DNA of 64,000 bases from an uncultured Leptotrichia sp. GTDB lineage: Bacteria > Fusobacteriota > Fusobacteriia > Fusobacteriales > Leptotrichiaceae. Positions 33,097 through 42,161 of this stretch are shown piece by piece (position 1 is the stretch's first letter; every line of letters begins with the position of its first letter). A model generated the notes under the pieces. The model made no database searches and had not been told where the DNA came from. It worked only from the letters and a program-made list of their open reading frames with translations. The translations under genes were made by a program, and so were the position numbers. The DNA lies in NCBI GenBank assembly GCA_937925095.1, contig CALEXX010000019.1, positions 1-64,000 of the forward strand, given 5' to 3'.

Positions 33097-34197
33097 CTAT
33101 TCATCATCTACTTTTTTACAATAACTATATTTATTATTTTTATCTCTCGTTAATCCTTTATCAATATCCACTATTTCAAAAGTATCAGAATCTGCACCTT
33201 CTATAGTTTCTATCCTGCAGTATACATTATTTTTATCTTTTGCATAATAAGACTTTATAATTTCAAATGTCTCTACATCTACATTCTCTATTTTTTCATT
33301 ACCATAATAAACATTATTTCTATCTTTTGTATAATAGGAATTAATTTTCTCAAATGTTTTTGCATCTCTTCCTTCGAGTCTTTTATCATAGTGATATACA
33401 TTATTTTTGTCTTTTATATATTTCCTATCAATTATTTCCATGCTATTCACATCTACATCTTTTATTACTTTACCATCATAATACACTCTGTTTCTATCTT
33501 TTGAATACCAGTAAGGATTTAATATTTCAAATGTTTTCATATCTGCATTTTTTATTTTTCTGCCCTCATAATATATATTATTTTTATCTTCTGAATAATA
33601 TCTATTTTCATTTTCATCTTCTTTCATTATCCTGAATGTTTTCATATCTGCATTTTTTATTTCTTTCCCTTTATAGTATATTCTATCCTTGTCTTTTGCA
33701 TATCCCTTTTCTAATTCCTGAAATGTTTTTTCATCAACAATATCTAATTTCCTCAGGAATGTCATCATTGCCTCTGAACCCGAATAATATATTCCATTCT
33801 TATCTTTTAAATATGTATTTAAGTAATCAATATTTTTTTCATTGAATACTTTCACTGTTGGAATATCTAATGGAATATCTAAATCGTTTAATTTTGTCCA
33901 ATATTTATAAACACTATTCTTATCCTTAGAAATACCACGACCAACAACTTCAAAAGTTTCCAAATCAGAATCTCTTATTTCTTCTCCCATAAAATATACT
34001 GTGTATCTATCTTTAGCATAACGGTCATTTATTATCTTAAAACTTTTAATATCTGCTGGAACCATAACTCCAAAATGATTTTTTCTATACACTGCAATAT
34101 CATTAAAAAATATTGTATTATCTTTCATTTTATAATTAGAATAGACAAAACTCATTATAGAAAAATACAAAATAAGAAATATAACCTTTCTTCTCAT
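33097..34197 (-). CDS. Exported DKNYY-repeat protein
   Basis: A 366-aa protein with an N-terminal signal peptide (about 20 residues, MRRKVIFLILYFSIMSFVYS). About ten imperfect repeats of 30-37 residues follow, each with a KDKNxVYY core and usually a later I-x-x-AD-x-x-TF segment. This is the DKNYY family (PF13644), abundant in fusobacteria and believed to form surface solenoids; function unknown. The repeats are long and few, and the DNA has no exact tandem repeats, so copy-number change by slippage is unlikely. It stands alone between two terminator or promoter regions, opposite ppc. Confidence 0.88.
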   Translation of the reverse strand: MRRKVIFLILYFSIMSFVYSNYKMKDNTIFFNDIAVYRKNHFGVMVPADIKSFKIINDRYAKDRYTVYFMGEEIRDSDLETFEVVGRGISKDKNSVYKYWTKLNDLDIPLDIPTVKVFNEKNIDYLNTYLKDKNGIYYSGSEAMMTFLRKLDIVDEKTFQELEKGYAKDKDRIYYKGKEIKNADMKTFRIMKEDENENRYYSEDKNNIYYEGRKIKNADMKTFEILNPYWYSKDRNRVYYDGKVIKDVDVNSMEIIDRKYIKDKNNVYHYDKRLEGRDAKTFEKINSYYTKDRNNVYYGNEKIENVDVETFEIIKSYYAKDKNNVYCRIETIEGADSDTFEIVDIDKGLTRDKNNKYSYCKKVDDE

Positions 34198-34352
34198 TTT
34201 TGTTCCTCCCTCTTATTATTTATTTTAAATTTTTATTAACCATTACTCCAATTAAATTATATCCTATTTTTTAACATTTTCCATTTGTTTTCTCTTTGGC
34301 ATAATATTCATGTTATTTATTACCTCTATATAAAACTTATATTACTTTTCCA

Positions 34353-34381
34353 TTTAAATAACTCTCATTTTATGATATAAT
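34353..34381 (+). promoter_or_regulatory. Candidate promoter of ppc
   Basis: TTTAAA and TATAAT with a 17-nt gap, 71 bp before the ppc ATG, whose ribosome site is AAAGGTGG. The -35 is poor; an activator could be involved. Confidence 0.5.
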
Positions 34382-34452
34382 CTATAACGTTTGGATATGA
34401 TTGCAAAATTTGAATAACATATATAAATTAAATAAAAAGGTGGTATCATTAC

Positions 34453-37251
34453 ATGGATTTAAAAAATTTACCTGTTACTCCCTTACCCGCTGTAAAGCTT
34501 GATGAACAGCAGCAGACCCTTCTTGAACATAACAGGCTTTTTGGGGCACTTCTTGGGGAATCGATTTTTAATTATGCCGGATTACATATTTATCAGGCTA
34601 CTGAAAGTCTGAGAGAGGCTTCAATACAGTATTATAAAACAAAAAATCAGGAAAGTCGTAAAAATTTATCCTCTTTCTGCAGCCAGCTGAGTGACCATGA
34701 AATTCTACGTGTAATCAGGGGATTCAGTCACTTTTCAGTTTTGGCGAATATTGCAGAAGATGTATATCAGACACATCAGCATAGAAATGCAAAATTTTCC
34801 AATAAAATCCAGATAGGAACATTGGAAAAATCACTGAAAAACTTAAAGGAAAAAGGAATAAGTAACGAAAAAATATTAAATGCAATGAAAAGTGTAGATG
34901 TTGTCCCTGTATTGACAGCACATCCTACACAGGTTCAAAGAAAAAGTATTCTTGACATGATAAGAAAAATTACAAATATCCTGGATTTACATGAAAGCGT
35001 AAAAAATCACCAGATTGATGAAGCACAGTGGATTGATGATTTAAATAGAGGTGTGCAGATTTTATGGCAGACTTCCATGTTAAGAACTTCAAAATTAAGA
35101 GTCGTTGATGAAATAAGCAATGTACTTGGATATTATAATATAACTTTCTTTAATGAAATTCCAAATTTAACAAATAAATTCCAGGAACTTTCTAAAAAAC
35201 TTGGAGAAGATCATAAAACTGCAGAAAATCTAATTCCACTTACTATGGGAATGTGGATTGGAGGAGATCGTGACGGAAATCCTTACGTTACCGTAAATAC
35301 TCTTGAAACATCAGCACAGGCACAGGCTCTTAGACTTTTCCTTCATTACTTGGATGAAGTGGAACTGATATATCGTGATTTATCCATATCAAATACTATG
35401 GTAAATATAACAGAAGACCTAGAAAAACTGTCAGAAATGGCAGGAGAAGTTTCTCCGCATCGTGTAAACGAGCCTTATAGACGTGCATTGACTGCAATAA
35501 AAGACAGACTTCTAGCTACAGCTTATAATTTATGTGAAAACACGGAAGTTCTGCCACCAAAAAGAAAGAATGTAATTGACAATCCTTACAGCTGTTCGGA
35601 AGAATTTACCAAGGATTTGGAAATATTAGCTGATTCACTTATCAAGAACAATGCTGGATTTTTAGTAAAAGGAAGTCTTCAGAATCTTATAAGTGCAACT
35701 AAAATATTTGGATTCCATCTTGCAACAATTGACTTGAGACAGGATTCAGGTGTGCACGAAGTCTGTGTGGCCGAACTTCTGAAAAGTGCGAATATTTTAG
35801 GTGACTACTTAAGTCTTTCTGAGGATGCACGTTGTGAAGTACTGCTTAGGGAACTGGAACACGATCCACGTATTTTGAGTGATGAAACAATACCTCAAAG
35901 CGAACTTCTTTCCGGAGAACTTGCAATATTCAGAAAAGTTAAGTCCCTAAGAAAAAGATTTGGGGAAAAAATTGTTGAAAAGAACCTTATTTCCCATGCA
36001 ACAAGTGTATCTGACATGCTGGAAGTAGCAATTTTACTAAAGGAAGCTAACCTCGCAAAAGGAAATGAAGGAAATGAATTCTGCGATCTTCAAATTGTAC
36101 CTTTATTTGAAACAGTTGAAGATCTTGAAGCAGCACCGGAAATACTGACAAAATGGTTCTCATTGCCGTTAGTTGAAAAATGGATGGCAAAAAGAGGAAG
36201 AAAACAGGAAGTAATGCTTGGATATTCAGATAGTAACAAAGACGGAGGATATCTAAGTTCAAGCTGGTCATTATATAAGGCACAGAAAGAACTTACAAAA
36301 ATAGGTAAGAAATTCAATGTTCAAATTTCATTCTTCCATGGTAGAGGAGGAACTGTAGGTCGTGGAGGAGGACCAAGCTACGAAGCTATTCTTGCTCAAC
36401 CTGAAGGAAGTACAGCTGGAACTATCCGTCTTACAGAACAGGGGGAAGTTATCGGTGCAAAATATGGAAATCCTGACTTGGGATTGAAAAATCTTGAAGC
36501 TCTGGTTTCAGCTGCACTGGAATCTACTGCCTTAACTGAAGAAGATGCAAACTGGGAAAAATATGAAAATATTATTTCAAAAATTTCAGATTTAAGCTAC
36601 GATGTCTACCGTAATTTAGTTTACAATACAGAAGGTTTTTCAAACTTCTTCTTTGAAGTGACACCTATTAATGCCATTGCAGGATTAAACATAGGTTCAA
36701 GACCTTCTTCACGTAAGAAGACTCAGTCACTTGAAAGCTTAAGAGCTATACCATGGGTATTTTCATGGTCACAGGCCCGTATAATGCTTCCAGGGTGGTA
36801 CGGTGTCGGTTCAGCCTTTACAGAATGGATACAAAATAATGAAGACAATCTTTCGATTCTTCAGAATATGTACAAAGAATGGCCTTTCTTTAAATCGGTT
36901 ATTTCAAATGTAGACATGGTTTTATCAAAATCTGACATGACAATTGCTTCAGAATATGTAAAACTTGCAAGTGACCAGAAAACTGCTCAGGAAATTTTTG
37001 AAAAAATTGTAAGAGAATGGGAACTGACTATAGATGTTCTGAAAAAAATTACTGGAAATGATGTTCTTCTTGCTGACAACCCTGAACTTGCAAGTAGCCT
37101 TAAAAACCGTCTTGCATACTTTGATTCAATGAACTATCTTCAGGTGGAATTATTAAAAAGATTAAGAAACGGTGATGAATCTGATGAACTGAAAAAGGCT
37201 ATCCACATATCTATAAACGGACTTGCAACTGGACTTCGTAACAGCGGATAG
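34453..37251 (+). CDS. ppc: Phosphoenolpyruvate carboxylase
   Basis: Carboxylates PEP to oxaloacetate. The 932-aa protein has the catalytic His region VLTAHPTQVQRKS near residue 155, WIGGDRDGNP near 270, LGYSDSNKDGG near 590, the glycine-rich FHGRGGTVGRGGGPSYEA near 633, RAIPWVFSWSQ near 760 and the terminal GLATGLRNSG that is always the C-terminus of PEPC. Complete and of normal length. With ppdK 1.5 kb downstream on the other strand, it suggests anaplerotic flow from PEP, possibly to succinate or aspartate. Confidence 0.97.
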   Translation: MDLKNLPVTPLPAVKLDEQQQTLLEHNRLFGALLGESIFNYAGLHIYQATESLREASIQYYKTKNQESRKNLSSFCSQLSDHEILRVIRGFSHFSVLANIAEDVYQTHQHRNAKFSNKIQIGTLEKSLKNLKEKGISNEKILNAMKSVDVVPVLTAHPTQVQRKSILDMIRKITNILDLHESVKNHQIDEAQWIDDLNRGVQILWQTSMLRTSKLRVVDEISNVLGYYNITFFNEIPNLTNKFQELSKKLGEDHKTAENLIPLTMGMWIGGDRDGNPYVTVNTLETSAQAQALRLFLHYLDEVELIYRDLSISNTMVNITEDLEKLSEMAGEVSPHRVNEPYRRALTAIKDRLLATAYNLCENTEVLPPKRKNVIDNPYSCSEEFTKDLEILADSLIKNNAGFLVKGSLQNLISATKIFGFHLATIDLRQDSGVHEVCVAELLKSANILGDYLSLSEDARCEVLLRELEHDPRILSDETIPQSELLSGELAIFRKVKSLRKRFGEKIVEKNLISHATSVSDMLEVAILLKEANLAKGNEGNEFCDLQIVPLFETVEDLEAAPEILTKWFSLPLVEKWMAKRGRKQEVMLGYSDSNKDGGYLSSSWSLYKAQKELTKIGKKFNVQISFFHGRGGTVGRGGGPSYEAILAQPEGSTAGTIRLTEQGEVIGAKYGNPDLGLKNLEALVSAALESTALTEEDANWEKYENIISKISDLSYDVYRNLVYNTEGFSNFFFEVTPINAIAGLNIGSRPSSRKKTQSLESLRAIPWVFSWSQARIMLPGWYGVGSAFTEWIQNNEDNLSILQNMYKEWPFFKSVISNVDMVLSKSDMTIASEYVKLASDQKTAQEIFEKIVREWELTIDVLKKITGNDVLLADNPELASSLKNRLAYFDSMNYLQVELLKRLRNGDESDELKKAIHISINGLATGLRNSG

Positions 37252-37330
37252 AAAAAGAATGAAAAAGACTTGTAATAATTTAGAAAATATGATAAAATAA
37301 ATTTCGATATGTGTAAAGGAGGGAACATTT

Positions 37331-37594
37331 ATGCAAAGATGTGAAGTTTTCGGAAAAAGTACAGGACACGGAAATACAGTGAGCCACTCTCATAGATCTT
37401 CTAAAAGAATATGGAGACCAAACCTTCAAGTTATGACATTGAATGTTAACGGTTCTGAATTAAAAGTAAGAGTTTGTACTAAAGCTATGAAAACATTAAA
37501 AGGAAAAAATGTTGATCAGGTTAAAAAAATATTATTGGAAAATAAAGAAAATTTAAGTCCAAAAATAGCAAAAGCACTGTTTTCTGTAAAGTAA
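37331..37594 (+). CDS. rpmB: 50S ribosomal protein L28
   Basis: An 87-aa L28. MQRCEVFGKSTGHGNTVSHSHRSSKRIW in outline carries the usual N-terminal pattern (here with C4 but no second zinc pair, so a zinc-free form). The gene has a strong AAAGGAGGG site and a clear terminator. It is 79 bp downstream of ppc and may have its own promoter in that gap. Confidence 0.97.
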   Translation: MQRCEVFGKSTGHGNTVSHSHRSSKRIWRPNLQVMTLNVNGSELKVRVCTKAMKTLKGKNVDQVKKILLENKENLSPKIAKALFSVK

Positions 37595-37623
37595 GTTTAT
37601 AAAAAAGTAAACTTACTTTTTTA
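37588..37623 (+). terminator. Intrinsic terminator of rpmB
   Basis: A perfect 12-bp stem AAAGTAAGTTTA / TAAACTTACTTT with an 8-nt loop and T-run begins inside the last codons of rpmB. Confidence 0.92.
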
Positions 37624-37685
37624 TTTTAAATTTATATATCATTTTATATTTGTTTTTATTACTTATAAATTAATTTTATAATAAA

Positions 37686-37732
37686 AATAAGGAACTAAAA
37701 TCTGTTTTTCGCAGATAGTTCCTTATTTTTTT
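37686..37732. terminator. Bidirectional terminator facing the 37757-38572 gene
   Basis: A long stem (AAATAAGGAACTA / TAGTTCCTTATTT, 12-13 bp) and inner TCTG/CAGA pair, with T-runs on both strands. It is 25 bp past the stop of the minus-strand membrane-protein gene. Confidence 0.9.
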
Positions 37733-37756
37733 GCTTTAACGTTTATTATGAAAAAA

Positions 37757-38572
37757 TTAGTTTCTATTAAGTCTATTAATTAGAACTGACAGTAAATCAA
37801 GATTTGATACTGCAAATTTTCCATAATTTACTCTTATGTTCCCACTAAGGTCTGATATCTTTATAGCAAGCGGAGTAACTTCAACTTTGTAATTTTCCCA
37901 GTTATAGATTTCTTCCGCAAAGGCAATATAATCCTTCGTTACAGTTATTTTTTCAAGTTTAGGAAGGCTCTCTCCTATTTGTTTTACTTTTTTCTTACCT
38001 ACTCCTAACATTGCATCTTTCTGAAGATCCTTTACAGTTCTTAAGTAAAATTCTTCTTTTCCTCCATTTTCTATGTTGGAAATAGCATCAGGAAATACAT
38101 TTTTAATGTAATCATCCTGCCATATATAAAAAGCATTCTTTTTAAATGATGCTCCAGGAATAAAATTCCACTGACCCTCCTTATTTCCGTACAGAATTGC
38201 TGAAAAAGTATTTGACTTCATACCAGGAAGATAGAAATATGTAAGATCCTTATAATAAACTTCCTGACTGTCTTTATTTGTCTGGAATCCCTTGTCATAA
38301 AGGTACACTTTTATAATTTTTTTAGTAACCCATCTTCCTAAAAAACTTATTCCCACCAGAAATGCTATAATTCCTAACAGTAATATAACTAATGCCGGCT
38401 TATTTGCCCTTGTATTTTCAGCATCAAAAAGAGTTGTCACTGTCATCCATATAAGTGGAGCCAGCACAATAAAAAAGACTACCGGAAGAATTACACCACT
38501 GTACTTTTTGTCAAAACTAGGCTCGATGACCTTCTTTACTCTTGATTTGTCGATGTTCACATTGTTACCCAT
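37757..38572 (-). CDS. Hypothetical membrane protein
   Basis: This 271-aa protein is not one I recognise. Two adjacent hydrophobic segments (about residues 25-47 and 60-80) are followed by a soluble domain of about 190 residues, rich in beta-prone stretches (KIIKVYLYDKGFQTNKDSQEVYYKDLTYFYLPG), a layout reminiscent of PH-like (bPH) membrane proteins. That resemblance is weak. It is monocistronic, with terminators on both sides, next to rpmB and ppdK. Confidence 0.7.
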   Translation of the reverse strand: MGNNVNIDKSRVKKVIEPSFDKKYSGVILPVVFFIVLAPLIWMTVTTLFDAENTRANKPALVILLLGIIAFLVGISFLGRWVTKKIIKVYLYDKGFQTNKDSQEVYYKDLTYFYLPGMKSNTFSAILYGNKEGQWNFIPGASFKKNAFYIWQDDYIKNVFPDAISNIENGGKEEFYLRTVKDLQKDAMLGVGKKKVKQIGESLPKLEKITVTKDYIAFAEEIYNWENYKVEVTPLAIKISDLSGNIRVNYGKFAVSNLDLLSVLINRLNRN

Positions 38573-38728
38573 TAGTACCTCCTAAAGTAAATTTATATTG
38601 CTTTTTCTTTATAATTTTTATCCATAAATTAAAGAAACTGCATGTAAAAAATTTCAATATATGAAAAATATATATTGTTATTTTAATACATACAGTCCAT
38701 TCAGTCAAGTAAAATTATAACAGCTGTT

Positions 38729-41287
38729 TTATTTTTTTTCTTTTCTCAAATAAGCCTGTGCAGCCGCAAGTATTGCAGTAGGTATTCTAAATGGCGAACA
38801 GCTTATATAATCAAAGTTGTTATTTTCAAAAAATTCTATACTTTTTGGATCTCCTCCATGTTCACCACATACTCCTATTTTTAAATCAGGTTTAACAGGT
38901 TTTGCATTATCCAGTGCAATTTTAACAAGTTTAGTTACAGATTTTGTATCTATGGAATAGAAAGGCTCTCCTTCCCATATTCCTTTTTCCCTGTAATCAT
39001 CAAGGAATTTCACTGAGTCATCCCTTGAAAGTCCCATTGACATCTGAGTAAGGTCATTTGTACCAAATGAGAAGAAATCTGCATGTTCCGCTATTTCATC
39101 AGCAAGCAGGCATGCTCTTGGTATTTCTATCATTGTTCCAAGCTTATATTCCACTCTTTCTCCTATTTCTTCAAACAGAATTTCTATTTCTTCTTCTATT
39201 TCCTTTTTAAGATAAGCTAGTTCCTTTGCTTCCATTATAAACGGTATCATTATTTCAGGATGAACTTTTATTCCTTTTTTTGAACATTCATAAGCTGCTT
39301 CCATTATTGCTTTCCCCTGCATTCTGTAAAGTTCTGGATAGCTTACTCCCAGACGGCATCCTCTATGTCCTAACATTGGATTTTCATCTTTTAATTTACG
39401 TATTCTTATTTCAATTTCTTCAACAGGCTTTCCAAGAATTTCCGCCATTTTTTCTCTGTCTTCCTTTGTTTTTGGAAGGAATTCATGTACAGGCGGATCA
39501 AGCAGTCTTACATTTACTTCACTTCCGTCAAGTATTTCAAGTATTTCAAGGAAATCCTTCTTCTGAAGTTCAAATAATTTTTTAAGTGATTTTTTCTTTT
39601 CTTCTCCTCTGTCACTTAGTATAAAATCTCTTATTGCCCATATTTTATCATGCTTAAAGAACATGTGTTCTGTTCTGCATAATCCAATTCCTGCAGCTCC
39701 GAAAGATTTCCCCTGTTTTGCATCTTCAGGTGTATCGGCATTCATTCTTACTTCCATTCTCTTTATATCTGCCGCCCATGATATAAATTCCTTCAGTTCA
39801 TCTGAAAAACTGTTTTCCTTTAAAGGTATTTTTCCTAGGAATATTTCTCCAGTATGTCCGCTGACAGATATGAAATCCCCTTCCTTCAGTACATATTTCC
39901 CTACTGTCATAGTTCTTTTTATTTCATCTATTTTTATTTCTGAACATCCTGTTACACAGCATTTTCCCATTCCTCTGGCAACTACCGCACCGTGTGAAGT
40001 TGCTCCACCTTTTAGTGTAACTATTCCTTGTGCAAGTGTCATTCCCTGAAGGTCTTCAGGCGAAGTTTCTTCCCTTACAAGTATTGTTTTTTCCCTTATT
40101 TTTACTTTCTTTGAATCAAACATTATACGACCAACAGCCACTCCGGATGATGCTGCAAGCCCTTTTGTCAGGAAAACCGCTTCCTTCAGGAACTTTTCAT
40201 CAAAATCTCCATTTAAAAGCTTATTTATTGAAGAAGGTTCAACCTTAAGAATAGCTTCTTCCTTAGTCAGAATATTTTCCTTTACCATATCCATTGCAAT
40301 TTTCAGGGAAGCTTCCGGTGTTCTTTTTCCATTTCTTGTCTGTAAAATAAACAGTTTAGAATTTTCAATCGTAAATTCAATATCCTGCATATCTTTATTA
40401 TGTTTTTCAAGTTTTTTTGTTGTTTTTAAAAGTTCGTCATATATGATAGGCATAGTTGTTTTTAAAAGGTTTATATCGTCAGGAGTTCTTATTCCTGCAA
40501 CAATATCTTCCCCCTGTGCATTTAAAAGAACTTCTCCAAAAATTTCATCTTTTCCTGTGGAAGGATTTCTTGTAAACAGTACTCCTGTCCCTGATTTTTC
40601 ATTAAGGTTTCCAAACACCATTTCCTGAATGATGACAGCTGTTCCCATATTATTATCAATATTATTCAGTTTTCTGTATAATATTGCCCTGTCATTATTC
40701 CACGAGTTAAAGATAGCTTTTACTGCACGGAATATCTGGTCTTCAAATTTTTCAGGAAATTCTTTTCCACATTCATCTTTATATATCTGTTTTCCTTCTT
40801 TTATCTGATCCTTATAGTTGTCAGATTTTAGTTCCATAAATCTTTTTCTTTCAATTCCTTCAGTTATTTCAGAAAACATCTGAACAAATCTCAGATAGGA
40901 AGAATACACAAAATCTTCATCTCCTGTTATATCAAGCATTTTCTGTGCAACATCATCATTAAATCCTACATTCAGTATTGTGTCCATCATTCCTGGCATT
41001 GAAATTGGAGCACCTGATCTTACTGATACTAATAGAGGATTGTCAGACTGAATTTTTTTACCTGTTGTGCTTTCCAAAATTTGAATATTTTTCAAAATTT
41101 CTTCCTTCAACGATTCGGAAAGTTCTTTATCGTCTTTAAAAAACTGATTGCATGCTGTTGTGGAAACTATAATTCCATAAGGTATAGGAAGACCTATCTT
41201 TACCATTTCAGAAAGATTTCCCCCTTTTCCTCCCAGTATTGGAATCATCTCTTTTCCGCCTTCTTTAAACTCGTAAACCTGCTTCAT
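38729..41287 (-). CDS. ppdK: Pyruvate, phosphate dikinase
   Basis: Interconverts pyruvate, ATP and Pi with PEP, AMP and PPi. The 852-aa protein has the ATP-grasp GGKGGNLSEM, the swivelling His domain TLKGGATSHGAVVARGMGKCCV (catalytic His in TSH), and the C-terminal PEP/pyruvate barrel with LRTEHMFF (as LCRTEHMF), LGHRGCRLG, FGTNDLTQM and GVCGEHGG. It starts just after its probable regulator gene (12 bp apart). No PDRP (DUF299) regulatory kinase gene is next to it. Confidence 0.97.
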   Translation of the reverse strand: MKQVYEFKEGGKEMIPILGGKGGNLSEMVKIGLPIPYGIIVSTTACNQFFKDDKELSESLKEEILKNIQILESTTGKKIQSDNPLLVSVRSGAPISMPGMMDTILNVGFNDDVAQKMLDITGDEDFVYSSYLRFVQMFSEITEGIERKRFMELKSDNYKDQIKEGKQIYKDECGKEFPEKFEDQIFRAVKAIFNSWNNDRAILYRKLNNIDNNMGTAVIIQEMVFGNLNEKSGTGVLFTRNPSTGKDEIFGEVLLNAQGEDIVAGIRTPDDINLLKTTMPIIYDELLKTTKKLEKHNKDMQDIEFTIENSKLFILQTRNGKRTPEASLKIAMDMVKENILTKEEAILKVEPSSINKLLNGDFDEKFLKEAVFLTKGLAASSGVAVGRIMFDSKKVKIREKTILVREETSPEDLQGMTLAQGIVTLKGGATSHGAVVARGMGKCCVTGCSEIKIDEIKRTMTVGKYVLKEGDFISVSGHTGEIFLGKIPLKENSFSDELKEFISWAADIKRMEVRMNADTPEDAKQGKSFGAAGIGLCRTEHMFFKHDKIWAIRDFILSDRGEEKKKSLKKLFELQKKDFLEILEILDGSEVNVRLLDPPVHEFLPKTKEDREKMAEILGKPVEEIEIRIRKLKDENPMLGHRGCRLGVSYPELYRMQGKAIMEAAYECSKKGIKVHPEIMIPFIMEAKELAYLKKEIEEEIEILFEEIGERVEYKLGTMIEIPRACLLADEIAEHADFFSFGTNDLTQMSMGLSRDDSVKFLDDYREKGIWEGEPFYSIDTKSVTKLVKIALDNAKPVKPDLKIGVCGEHGGDPKSIEFFENNNFDYISCSPFRIPTAILAAAQAYLRKEKK

Positions 41288-41299
41288 TGCTCTTTCCTC

Positions 41300-41896
41300 C
41301 TAAATATTTTTATTTTTAAGTTCCTGATAGTACAATTTTATAGCATTGGTTTTTGTAAATCTGCCAACGAGAATTAATTTTCCATTTTCTTTTCTTAATA
41401 CAGGCAGTGAATCAATTTCATGTTTAATAATTTTTTCTATTGCATCAAGTACACTGTCATTTTCAAAGCAATATACTATATTCGGCATTCTTGTCATAAT
41501 CATGCTTACAGGAATTTTTTCCATATTCTTTCCATGTAAAGCTGATTTCAGCAGATCCTTCCTTGATATAATTCCTACAAGTTTACCATTTTCAACTACA
41601 ATCAGAGTTCCCAGATCATAGTTGAAAAGGTGGATGACTGCATCATATACACTTGTTTTTATATCAATTGAATTTTGTGGACTCATATGATTCTTTACTA
41701 CATTTGATGTACATCCATTATAAATATATCCTTTATTTGGCTTTGAAGTTATTAATTTCAGACCTGTCAATATTGAAAAATCTGTTCTCAGTGCAGACTT
41801 TGTAACTGAAAGGTTTCTAGCTATTTCATCTCCGGAAATTGGTGATTTTTCCTTAATCATCGTTAATATTTCATTTTGTCTTTTTGTCAGCAACAT
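41300..41896 (-). CDS. HTH-CBS transcriptional regulator, CcpN-like
   Basis: A 198-aa regulator: an N-terminal winged helix (LLTKRQNEILTMIKEKSPISGDEIARNLSVTKSALRTDF in outline) and two CBS domains (about 75-198, VGIISRKDLLKSAL, VGRFTKTNAI). CcpN in Bacillus represses gluconeogenic genes (gapB, pckA) by this layout. Here the gene is fused in an operon ahead of ppdK, so it probably controls ppdK and itself in response to an adenine nucleotide. The frame opens at 41941, but AAGGAG stands 7 nt before the ATG at 41896. Confidence 0.88.
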   Translation of the reverse strand: MLLTKRQNEILTMIKEKSPISGDEIARNLSVTKSALRTDFSILTGLKLITSKPNKGYIYNGCTSNVVKNHMSPQNSIDIKTSVYDAVIHLFNYDLGTLIVVENGKLVGIISRKDLLKSALHGKNMEKIPVSMIMTRMPNIVYCFENDSVLDAIEKIIKHEIDSLPVLRKENGKLILVGRFTKTNAIKLYYQELKNKNI

Positions 41897-42003
41897 TTTT
41901 ATTCTCCTTGAATTAATGTTCATTTTCTTTATATATATCATGTAAAATAAAAATAATCAAGAAAATTTTCTCTATTAATGTACAATATTTGAAAATACAA
42001 TAT

Positions 42004-42106
42004 TAAAAACAGCCTGTTATTTTAAGGAAAACTGTTATTTAAAAAATTTTTTGGCAAGTATATTTTTAGTTTTTTTCTAATTTTTTCCTAATTAATGGCT
42101 GTTTTA
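42004..42106. repeat. Widely spaced inverted repeat between galT and the CcpN-like gene
   Basis: TTAAAAACAGCC and GGCTGTTTTAA (42003-42014 and 42097-42107) could pair across about 80 nt within the non-coding stretch 41897-42161. No T-run directly follows. It may shape the 3' end of the galT mRNA, or be chance. Confidence 0.35.
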
Positions 42107-42161
42107 AAATTTATGAAACTGTTTTGGAAAATAAATTTATTTCCTGTACACTTATTACCTA

